Assembly (NCBI GenBank): GCA_030691665.1
Contig: JAUYDU010000075.1
Location: forward strand, 1 to 6,220
Origin: Chloroflexota bacterium
GTDB taxonomy: Bacteria > Chloroflexota > Dehalococcoidia > SM23-28-2
DNA: 6,220 bases
Reading direction: 5' to 3'
Under the pieces are notes generated by a model that did not search any database, was not told the DNA's origin, and saw only the letters and a list, made by a program, of their open reading frames with translations. This document shows positions 1-5,342 of the stretch, one piece after another. A program made the translations under genes and the position numbers. Within the stretch, counting starts at the first letter, position 1. The number at the start of each line of letters is the position of its first letter.

Positions 1-772
<772 letters not shown>

Positions 773-782
773 ACAAGATGAG

Positions 783-811
783 TTGACAGAAGCCAGCACG
801 CAACGTAGGAT
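783..811 (+). promoter_or_regulatory. Sigma70-type promoter for the Ntn-hydrolase-like gene
   Basis: A perfect -35 hexamer TTGACA (783-788) is followed after exactly 17 nt by TAGGAT (806-811), a 4/6 match to TATAAT. The expected start of transcription is near 818, giving a leader of about 42 nt before the GTG at 860. The site lies in the 87-nt gap after nrdJ, so this gene is probably transcribed on its own. Confidence 0.65.
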
Positions 812-859
812 AAAAACAGGCTTTCCAAACGTCGGTTCCAATGCGCTCGGGGGGAGCAA

Positions 860-1600
860 GTGTCCTTTGTAATAACCGTGTTCGTGCCCGAGGCGATCGT
901 AATGGCGTCAGACAGTCGGCAGTTTCTTACAATAGAGGGCAAGTCCCCTGACGGACAGGATATGAAGGTCGAAACCGTCGCTTCTGACTTCGCGTACAAG
1001 ACCTTCCTGGTTGAGTCGCCTGAGGTCGGCGTCAGCGCGTTCGGGCAGTCCATCCTCGAGGGGATCAGCGTGGAGAGCCACCTGAGGCGCTTCTGCGAGG
1101 AGAACCTAGGCGAGAGCGACAGCGCGCAATCTGTGGCGACGAAGCTGGTGGAGGTGATGCGGCGGAAGTTTGCAGGCGTTGACACTGCGTTCCACGTAGG
1201 CGGGTTCACTAAAGAGGGACAGAGTAGCGTTCCCCACGTTTACTACTGCCACGTGGGTAGGAACGAGGTGGTCAGGAAAAACGCTAGGCCCGACACCGGG
1301 GAAGTCTTCTACGGCGCCTCGTGGGGTGGCCAGCCAGATATCATCGCTCGCCTTGTCAACGCCACGCACGTCAGAGGGGAAGACGGAAAGCCACAGCCCA
1401 TCCAGAGTCATCCCATCGTCTGGAACGCCATGAACGTTCAGGACGCTATCGACTTCGCCATCTATGCCGTTCAAACGACAATAGACACCATGCGCTTCGA
1501 GGCGAGGCCGAAGAATGTGGGCGGCCCTGTCGACGTGCTGGTGCTTACCCCTGCTAGGGAATTCTGGGCTCAGCGGAAGAAACTGCTCGGCGAGCCGTAG
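860..1600 (+). CDS. Proteasome-type Ntn-hydrolase-like protein (putative Ser nucleophile)
   Basis: 246 aa. The N-terminus reads MSFVITVFVPEAIVMASDSR, the first-strand pattern of proteasome beta/HslV-like Ntn hydrolases. If the initiator Met is removed, Ser becomes residue 1 and Asp and Arg fall at 17 and 19, the proteasomal numbering of Asp17 and Arg19. A candidate for Lys33 is K47 in YKTFLV, after an insertion of about 13 residues. Further proteasome-like elements are VGGFTKEG (113-120) leading into PHVYYCHVG, YGASWGG (151-157) and the C-terminal strand VGGPVDVLVLTP (220-231). GTG start: no other start codon exists between the in-frame stop at 806 and 860, and a GGGGGGAG tract lies just upstream. 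Peptidase or amidase activity is inferred; it could be an inactive relative. Codon use includes ATA, GTA and TTT and is softer than in the flanking genes, compatible with separate acquisition. Confidence 0.65.
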   Translation: MSFVITVFVPEAIVMASDSRQFLTIEGKSPDGQDMKVETVASDFAYKTFLVESPEVGVSAFGQSILEGISVESHLRRFCEENLGESDSAQSVATKLVEVMRRKFAGVDTAFHVGGFTKEGQSSVPHVYYCHVGRNEVVRKNARPDTGEVFYGASWGGQPDIIARLVNATHVRGEDGKPQPIQSHPIVWNAMNVQDAIDFAIYAVQTTIDTMRFEARPKNVGGPVDVLVLTPAREFWAQRKKLLGEP

Positions 1601-1691
1601 CGGGCCTGCCGATCCCCCTGGCCAAGCCCCTAGCCCCAACCCGCGCCAACCACCCCTTCGCGCTCCCGAGCGCATGGCCCATAATAGCCTC

Positions 1692-1707
1692 GGCCTTCGC
1701 GAAGGCC
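1692..1707. repeat. Perfect 16-nt palindrome GGCCTTCGCGAAGGCC
   Basis: The sequence equals its own reverse complement. It has no T-run and stands alone in the non-coding region, 92 nt after the preceding stop codon. It could be an operator-like site, a REP-like element or a weak transcript-end hairpin; nothing decides between these. Confidence 0.5.
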
Positions 1708-1858
1708 CCGACCATCCCGGAGCCAGCGCCCCCAAACGATCAACCAAATTGACCCGTCGCCCTATCTAGCCAGGGCCCAAAACCGCAAATCCTTCCCCAC
1801 AACTATCAAAAAACCAGATTCAGCTCGCCAGAACAATCAAACCGCCGCCGCCCTGCGC

Positions 1859-1864
1859 TAGAAT
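1859..1864 (+). promoter_or_regulatory. Possible -10 element for the small membrane protein gene
   Basis: GCGCTAGAAT resembles the GTGCTATGAT elements before yggS and recA, and TAGAAT matches TATAAT at five of six positions. There is no recognisable -35 at 17 nt and no TG extension in the right position, so this is tentative. Transcription would begin near 1871, about 68 nt before the ATG at 1939. Confidence 0.3.
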
Positions 1865-1900
1865 ATGCTTGGGAGGAGCAGGGGCCAGGGAGCACGTCCT

Positions 1901-1928
1901 CTTCCTTCTTCCTTCTTCCCTCTTCCTC
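1901..1928 (+). repeat. Tandem heptamer repeat (CTTCCTT)4, imperfect
   Basis: Four consecutive 7-nt units: CTTCCTT (1901), CTTCCTT (1908), CTTCCCT (1915) and CTTCCTC (1922). The first two are identical and each of the others differs from them by one base. The array ends 10 nt before the ATG of the small membrane protein, where a ribosome binding site would normally lie, and leaves that gene without a Shine-Dalgarno sequence. Confidence 0.75.
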
Positions 1929-1938
1929 CAATGAGACC

Positions 1939-2181
1939 ATGTACCAGCCGCCGCGGCCACCCTCCTTCTGGCACGAGTTCTGGCTGCTCACCCGCCTCGT
2001 CTACGGCATCCTCTTCTGGCCTGTGCTGGCCCTGGTGGCCGTCTTACTCGCCGTCGTGGGCGTCTTCGTCGCCTTCGCCATCCACTGGGGCTTCGGCCTT
2101 CTCGCCCTGACCGCCATCGCCCTGGCCGTCGCCGCCTTCGCCCGGTGGGAGAGCCATCGCCCTCCCCCTCCCCATGCCTGA
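1939..2181 (+). CDS. Small two-helix membrane protein, unknown function
   Basis: 80 aa. I do not recognise the family. The sequence has a Pro/aromatic N-terminus (MYQPPRPPSFWHEFW), then two hydrophobic segments at about residues 20-44 and 46-67 broken by H49-W50-G51, and a short tail RWESHRPPPPHA. It looks like an inner-membrane hairpin with both ends on the same side; the Arg residues flanking the helices (R19, R69) suggest the cytoplasmic side. The hydrophobic composition and strongly C-ending codons support real coding. There is no Shine-Dalgarno sequence before the ATG, and a pyrimidine heptamer array sits there instead, so either initiation is unusual or the start is wrong. No in-frame ATG, GTG or TTG was found upstream as far as about 1850. 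The stop lies 61 nt before yggS. Confidence 0.55.
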   Translation: MYQPPRPPSFWHEFWLLTRLVYGILFWPVLALVAVLLAVVGVFVAFAIHWGFGLLALTAIALAVAAFARWESHRPPPPHA

Positions 2182-2182
2182 G

Positions 2183-2224
2183 CCTGTCCTGAGCCCGCCC
2201 GCCTCTGGCGGGTCAGGCCGAAGG
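2183..2224 (+). repeat. Interspersed repeat copy B with internal hairpin
   Basis: CCTGTCCTGAGC (2183-2194) and CCGAAGG (2218-2224) are the two ends of the dispersed repeat also seen at 230-254 and 5312-5336. Between them lies CCCGCC-TCT-GGCGGG (2198-2212). CCTGA (2188-2192) pairs with TCAGG (2213-2217), lengthening the hairpin around a one-sided bulge. With no T-run it is a poor intrinsic terminator. It separates the membrane protein gene from the yggS promoter, which overlaps its last base. Confidence 0.65.
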
Positions 2225-2233
2225 TGCTATGAT
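2224..2233 (+). promoter_or_regulatory. Extended -10 promoter of the yggS-proC-yggT operon
   Basis: GTGCTATGAT contains the TGn extension and TATGAT (5/6 to consensus). The same ten bases occur at the recA promoter (4116-4125). No good -35 is present at 17 nt. Transcription would start near 2240, only about 3 nt before the yggS ATG, implying a nearly leaderless message. Confidence 0.5.
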
Positions 2234-2242
2234 GAGGCCAGG

Positions 2243-2932
2243 ATGCGGGTCACCACCGTCGCTGACAGGCTGGCGCTCGTTCAGGAGCGAGTGGCGCGGG
2301 CAGCCGAGCGGGCCGGCCGCTCCCCCGCCGAGGTCACCATCGTGGCCGTGAGCAAGTCCTTCCCCGCCAGCGCCATCGAAGAGGCGGCCGCCGCCGGCAT
2401 CGCCCACATCGGCGAGAACCGGGTGCAGGAGGCCGCCGCCAAGATCCCCTCCCTGCGTCACCTGCCCGTCACCTGGCATCTGGTCGGCCACCTCCAGACC
2501 AACAAGGCCAAGACAGCCCTCGACCTCTTTGATATAATCCACAGCATGGATTCCCTCCGCCTAGCCGAGGTGCTCAGCCATCGCGCTGAGCGTGCCCTGC
2601 CCGTCCTGCTGGAAGTGAACGTGGTCGGCGAGGCCGGCAAGTTCGGCTTCTCCCCCCAGGAGGCCCTTCAGGCCGCCGAGGCCGTTGCCCGCCTGCCCCG
2701 CCTGGAGGTGCGCGGCCTGATGACCGTCGCCCCCCTAACCCGCCTTCGGCGGGCCGAAGAGGTGCGACCCATTTTCCGCGACCTGCGCCGCCTGCGGGAC
2801 GCCCTGGGCCTGCCCGAGCTATCTATGGGGATGACCGACGACTTCGAGGTGGCCATCGAGGAAGGAGCCACCCTCGTGCGCATCGGCCGTGCCATCTTCG
2901 GCGAGAGGCAGACGCCCGGAGGGAACCCCTGA
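2243..2932 (+). CDS. yggS: YggS/PLPBP family pyridoxal-phosphate-binding protein
   Basis: 229 aa, typical family length. The family binds PLP without known enzymatic activity and helps keep PLP and amino/keto-acid pools balanced in the cytoplasm. Visible motifs: VAVSK with the PLP Schiff-base lysine K38, HIGENRVQEA (55-64), WHLVGHLQTNK (78-88), HSMDS (100-104), VNVVGEAGKFGF, GLMTVAP (158-164), SMGMTDDFEVAIEEGATLVRIGRAIFGER (194-222). The last motif contains the phosphate-contacting region. ATG 2243 is chosen because homology begins at MRVTTVADRL; the frame is open upstream to 2174, but that stretch is repeat DNA and the -10 element. Residues 166-171 (TRLRRA) are encoded by a CCCGCC-TTC-GGCGGG hairpin, replacing the acidic DPEE-type stretch usual there. 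It is the first gene of an operon, 1 nt before proC. Confidence 0.93.
   Translation: MRVTTVADRLALVQERVARAAERAGRSPAEVTIVAVSKSFPASAIEEAAAAGIAHIGENRVQEAAAKIPSLRHLPVTWHLVGHLQTNKAKTALDLFDIIHSMDSLRLAEVLSHRAERALPVLLEVNVVGEAGKFGFSPQEALQAAEAVARLPRLEVRGLMTVAPLTRLRRAEEVRPIFRDLRRLRDALGLPELSMGMTDDFEVAIEEGATLVRIGRAIFGERQTPGGNP
2739..2753. repeat. CCCGCC-N3-GGCGGG hairpin inside yggS
   Basis: The 6-bp perfect stem with loop TTC, followed by CCGAAG (2754-2759), matches the hairpin core and right end of the intergenic element at 2198-2224. The same stem occurs at 5245-5259. Here it is translated, in a surface-loop part of YggS just after GLMTVAP. Confidence 0.6.
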
Positions 2933-2933
2933 G

Positions 2934-3734
2934 ATGAAGCTAGCTGTCATCGGTGGCGGCGTCATGGGCGAGGCCATCATCAGCGCCGTCCTGACCAAGG
3001 GCGTCGCCCAGGCCGCCGAGGTGGCCGCCTGCGACGTGGTCGGCCGCCGCCGCCAGCACCTTCAGCGCACCTACAGCGTCAGGGTGTCGGATAAGAGCAC
3101 CGTCGCCGTTGAAGGCGCCGACATCGTCGTCCTGGCAGTGAAGCCCCAGGAGTTCCCCTCGGTGGCTCAAAGAATCGGCGGCCGCATCGATGCCGACCAG
3201 ACGGTCCTCTCGATCATGGCCGGCGTCAGCATCAGCTCCCTCCGCGATCGACTCCGTCACGTGGCCATCGTGCGGGCGATGCCCAACACTCCCGCCCAGA
3301 TCGGCGAAGGCCTGGTCGTGTGGACAGCCACCGATGCGGTGGGCCGCAAGGGTCGGGACGACGTGGGCCGCGTTCTGAGCGCCCTGGGGCAGGAGATCTA
3401 CGTCGACGACGAGAAGTACATCGACATGGCCACCGCCGTCAGCGCCAGCGGGCCGGCCTTCATCTTCCTGGTGATGGAGGCCCTCATCGACGCCGCGGTG
3501 CACATCGGCATCCGCCGCGAGCTGGCCACGCCGATGGTCATCCAGACCATGCTCGGCTCGGCCCGCTACGCCCAGGCGACCGGCAAGCACCCGGCCGACC
3601 TGCGCAACATGGTCACTTCCCCCGGCGGCACCACCGCCGAGGGGCTGCTGGCCCTGGAGGAGGCTGGCGTCCGCGCCGCCTTCGCCGAGGCGGTGATGGC
3701 GGCCTACGACAAGGCCAAGCGCCTGGGAGGCTAG
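2934..3734 (+). CDS. proC: Pyrroline-5-carboxylate reductase
   Basis: 266 aa, full length for the family. It catalyses the NAD(P)H-dependent reduction of 1-pyrroline-5-carboxylate to L-proline, the last step of proline synthesis, in the cytoplasm. Visible elements: N-terminal Rossmann strand with the dinucleotide loop GGGVMG (7-12), LAVKPQ (67-72), VRAMPNTPAQIGEG (113-126), the family signature AVSASGPAFIFLVMEAL (168-184) and MVTSPGGTTAEGLLALE (226-242), which contribute to the substrate site and dimer in this family. ATG 2934 follows the yggS stop by one base and is preceded by GGAGGG (2918-2923) at 10 nt; the frame is open further upstream, but homology starts exactly at MKLAVIGGG. Pairing with yggS is a common arrangement and fits translational coupling. 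Confidence 0.97.
   Translation: MKLAVIGGGVMGEAIISAVLTKGVAQAAEVAACDVVGRRRQHLQRTYSVRVSDKSTVAVEGADIVVLAVKPQEFPSVAQRIGGRIDADQTVLSIMAGVSISSLRDRLRHVAIVRAMPNTPAQIGEGLVVWTATDAVGRKGRDDVGRVLSALGQEIYVDDEKYIDMATAVSASGPAFIFLVMEALIDAAVHIGIRRELATPMVIQTMLGSARYAQATGKHPADLRNMVTSPGGTTAEGLLALEEAGVRAAFAEAVMAAYDKAKRLGG
3725..3730 (+). promoter_or_regulatory. Ribosome binding site placing the yggT start at ATC 3737
   Basis: GGGAGG lies within the last codons of proC and ends 6 nt before ATC 3737. No ATG, GTG or TTG occurs at a fitting distance in the yggT frame, so this strong Shine-Dalgarno sequence is the best pointer to the start codon. Confidence 0.55.
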
Positions 3735-3736
3735 GC

Positions 3737-4003
3737 ATCGAAACTTTTGCCCTCTTCGTTCAGATCCTGATCAACGTCCTCACCGCCGCCGTCTTCCTGC
3801 GAGTGCTCCTCTCTTGGGTCACCCTGGCCTTCCCCATCGATCCCAGCAACCCGCTGCTGGTCGTCCTCCACGAGATCACCGAGCCCATCCTCGCCCCGCT
3901 GCGTAGCATCATGCCCCGCTTTGGCATGATGGACTTCAGCCCCTTCGTGGCGATGATCCTGCTCCAGATCATCGGCCAGGCGGCCCAGCGGGCCCTGGCC
4001 TAG
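3737..4003 (+). CDS. yggT: YggT family small membrane protein, apparent ATC start
   Basis: 88 aa if started at ATC 3737. The family consists of small integral membrane proteins of poorly defined role, often next to yggS/proC and linked to osmotic stress or cell-envelope and division functions. Seen: a first hydrophobic segment (about 5-31) with FLRVLLSWV, the conserved FPIDPSNPL, ITEPILAPLRSIMPRFGMMDFSP (47-69), and a second helix FVAMILLQII. Family proteins usually begin with a Met shortly before a motif like ETxxFLV, which matches position 3737 (ATC GAA ACT TTT). In this frame there is no ATG, GTG or TTG between 3320 and 3737, and the first in-frame GTG downstream lies inside helix 1. The gene begins 2 nt after the proC stop. 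Non-canonical initiation helped by coupling is inferred; a single-base sequencing error (ATG read as ATC) is the main alternative. Confidence 0.85.
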   Translation: METFALFVQILINVLTAAVFLRVLLSWVTLAFPIDPSNPLLVVLHEITEPILAPLRSIMPRFGMMDFSPFVAMILLQIIGQAAQRALA

Positions 4004-4021
4004 AGCGGGTGGCACGTGGCC

Positions 4022-4084
4022 CTGCGGGTTAAAACCCGCAGCTTCATAGATTCGATACTAGAAGCTGCGGGATTCATCCCGCAG
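4022..4084. repeat. Nested inverted repeats between yggT and recA
   Basis: CTGCGGGTT (4022-4030) pairs with AACCCGCAG (4033-4041), and CTGCGGGAT (4065-4073) pairs with ATCCCGCAG (4076-4084). In addition, CCCGCAGCTTC (4035-4045) is an 11-bp perfect inverted repeat of GAAGCTGCGGG (4061-4071) with a 15-nt loop. The two small hairpins and the large central one exclude each other. No T-run follows. It may be a REP-like element also serving as the 3' end of the yggS operon transcript. Confidence 0.75.
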
Positions 4085-4096
4085 TGTGGATAGCGC

Positions 4097-4125
4097 TTGT
4101 CTTGCCCCCTGCCCCGTGCTATGAT
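4097..4125 (+). promoter_or_regulatory. recA promoter
   Basis: TTGTCT (4097-4102) and TATGAT (4120-4125) are separated by 17 nt, and the -10 carries a TGn extension (4117-4119). Transcription is expected near 4132, giving a leader of about 43 nt. I could not find a clear LexA operator of the E. coli (CTG-N10-CAG) or Gram-positive (GAAC-N4-GTTC) type overlapping it. Confidence 0.7.
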
Positions 4126-4174
4126 TCGCCCGGCAATCGTTCCTCGGCACATCGGGGTAAGGGGGACACCGGGC

Positions 4175-5224
4175 ATGAGCACCGACGAGAAGCTGCGAGC
4201 CCTGGACCGGGCGATAGGCCAGATCGAGAAGCAGTTTGGGCGGGGGGCCATCATGCGCCTGGGCGAAGCCTCCCGCCGTCTGGCGATAGAGGTGGTGCCC
4301 ACCGGCTCCCTGGCCCTGGACATGGCCCTGGGGGTCGGCGGCATCCCCCGCGGCCGCGTCACCGAGATCTTCGGGCCAGAGATGACGGGAAAGTCCACCC
4401 TGGCCCTTCACGTCATCGCCCAGGCCCAGAAGACGGGGGGCCTGGGCGCCTACATTGATGTGGAGCACGCCCTCGACCCCATCTATGCCGCTGCTCTGGG
4501 GGTGAATGTGCCGGACCTGCTGGTCTCGCAGCCTGATACCGGCGAGCAGGCCCTGGAGATCACCGAGGCTTTGGTGCGCAGCAACGCCGTCGACGTCATC
4601 GTCGTCGATAGCGTGGCCGCCCTCGTGCCCAAGGCCGAGCTCGAAGGGGACATGGGCGACTCCCTGCCCGGCCTCCAGGCCCGCCTCATGTCCCAAGCCC
4701 TGCGCAAGCTGACCTCGGTCATCAACCGCTCCGGCACCGCCGTCATCTTCATCAACCAGCTCCGGGAGAAGATCGGCGTTTTCTTCGGCAACCCAGAGGT
4801 CACGCCCGGCGGCCGCGCCCTCAAGTTCTACAGCTCGGTGCGCATCGACCTGCGGCGGGCGGAGGCAATCAAGCAAGGGAACCAAGTGGTGGGCAGCCGC
4901 GTGCGGGCCAAGGTCGTCAAGAACAAGGTGGCGCCCCCCTTCCGCACCGCCGAGTTCGACATGCTCTTCGCTGGCAAGAGCATGGGCATCAGCCGCGAGG
5001 GCGACATCGTCGACCTGGCAGTGGCCGCCGAGATCATCGCCAAGCAGGGCTCCTTCTTCAACTACGGCAACACCCGTCTCGGCCAGGGGCGGGAGAACGC
5101 CAAGGAATTCCTGCGAGTGAACCCCGAACTGGCCGAAGAGATCGAAGCCGAGATCCGCCGCAAGACTGAGCCCCTCGCCCCAGCCGCCGCCTTCGCCCCC
5201 GAGGAGCCTCCTGAGCTAGAATAG
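4175..5224 (+). CDS. recA: RecA recombinase
   Basis: 349 aa, normal length. It is an ATP-dependent strand-exchange protein for homologous recombination and the SOS co-protease, acting on single-stranded DNA. Visible: N-terminal polymerisation helix (LDRAIGQIEKQFGRGAIMRLG), Walker A GPEMTGKS (67-74), IDVEHALDP with catalytic Glu E97, Walker B VIVVDS (141-146), L1 region around EGDMGD (157-162), QARLMSQALRKLT (168-180), FINQLREKIGVFFGNPEVTPGGRALKFY (192-219) with Q195 and loop L2, and an acidic Pro/Ala-rich tail. The Walker A loop has Met-Thr and a final Ser where most RecA proteins have GPESSGKT; the nucleotide-binding consensus GxxxxGK[S/T] is kept. ATG 4175 is chosen because AAGGGGG (4159-4165) lies 9 nt upstream and earlier in-frame starts precede the transcription start. 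Own promoter and terminator; recX is not adjacent. Confidence 0.98.
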   Translation: MSTDEKLRALDRAIGQIEKQFGRGAIMRLGEASRRLAIEVVPTGSLALDMALGVGGIPRGRVTEIFGPEMTGKSTLALHVIAQAQKTGGLGAYIDVEHALDPIYAAALGVNVPDLLVSQPDTGEQALEITEALVRSNAVDVIVVDSVAALVPKAELEGDMGDSLPGLQARLMSQALRKLTSVINRSGTAVIFINQLREKIGVFFGNPEVTPGGRALKFYSSVRIDLRRAEAIKQGNQVVGSRVRAKVVKNKVAPPFRTAEFDMLFAGKSMGISREGDIVDLAVAAEIIAKQGSFFNYGNTRLGQGRENAKEFLRVNPELAEEIEAEIRRKTEPLAPAAAFAPEEPPELE

Positions 5225-5244
5225 ATCACGGGACACGCTACCTG

Positions 5245-5259
5245 CCCGCCCGAGGCGGG
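5245..5259. repeat. CCCGCC-N3-GGCGGG hairpin downstream of recA
   Basis: Perfect 6-bp stem with loop CGA, lying between the recA stop and the terminator proper. It is the third copy of the stem seen at 2198-2212 and 2739-2753. Confidence 0.55.
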
Positions 5260-5262
5260 TCT

Positions 5263-5288
5263 AAGGCCCCGATCTGTCGGGGCCTTTT
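5263..5288 (+). terminator. Rho-independent terminator of recA
   Basis: A perfect 10-bp stem AAGGCCCCGA (5263-5272) / TCGGGGCCTT (5277-5286) with loop TCTG runs into a TTTT tract (5285-5288). It starts 38 nt after the recA stop. This is the only T-tailed strong hairpin in the window. Confidence 0.9.
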
Positions 5289-5311
5289 GACCATTGGCAC
5301 TGTTCGAGGAG

Positions 5312-5336
5312 CCTGCCCTGAGCGCAGCGAAGGGAT
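5312..5336 (+). repeat. Interspersed repeat copy C, carrying the ribosome binding site of the next gene
   Basis: The sequence CCTGCCCTGAGCGCAGCGAAGGGAT is the same element as at 230-254. Its right end AAGGGA (5330-5335) lies 7 nt before the ATG at 5343 and is the only Shine-Dalgarno-like sequence for the diiron-VIT fusion gene. Confidence 0.65.
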
Positions 5337-5342
5337 ATCGCC

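Larger units (their letters stand above)
1601..1938. other. Gene-poor, C-rich intergenic region
   Basis: No convincing gene on either strand. The + strand is markedly C-rich and G-poor from about 1605 to 1860. Items seen: a 16-nt perfect palindrome (1692-1707), a possible -10 element TAGAAT (1859-1864), an isolated Shine-Dalgarno-like GGGAGGAG (1871-1878) with no start codon at a usable distance, and a four-copy heptamer repeat (1901-1928). No tRNA-like fold or T-tailed terminator was found. Confidence 0.6.

Noticed and set aside
1106..1747. 213-codon minus-strand open frame covering the end of the Ntn-hydrolase-like gene and the intergenic region
   Set aside because: No recognisable domain, and it overlaps a + strand gene with a perfect TTGACA promoter and proteasome-like motifs.
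2940..3590. 216-codon open frame on the minus strand across proC
   Set aside because: It is the antisense shadow of the proC codons; proC motifs are unambiguous on the + strand.
3320..3736. Long upstream extension of the yggT frame starting at GTG 3320
   Set aside because: The translated stretch is Arg/Gly/His-rich out-of-frame proC sequence; only the part after 3737 resembles YggT.
4022..4084. CRISPR-like repeats from the two CTGCGGG palindromes
   Set aside because: There are only two imperfect copies and one short gap, each copy is itself a full palindrome, and there is no leader or cas gene.
4132..4174. LexA (SOS) operator upstream of recA
   Set aside because: Neither CTG-N10-CAG nor GAAC-N4-GTTC could be found near the promoter; a lineage-specific box cannot be excluded.
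4058..4885. 275-codon open frame on the minus strand across recA
   Set aside because: It lies opposite the recA frame, has the His/Asp/Gly-rich composition typical of antisense frames in GC-rich DNA, and matches no family; recA is certain.
5216..5221. TAGAAT as a promoter for the downstream fusion gene
   Set aside because: It overlaps the recA stop codon and lies upstream of a strong intrinsic terminator, so transcripts from it would end before 5343.
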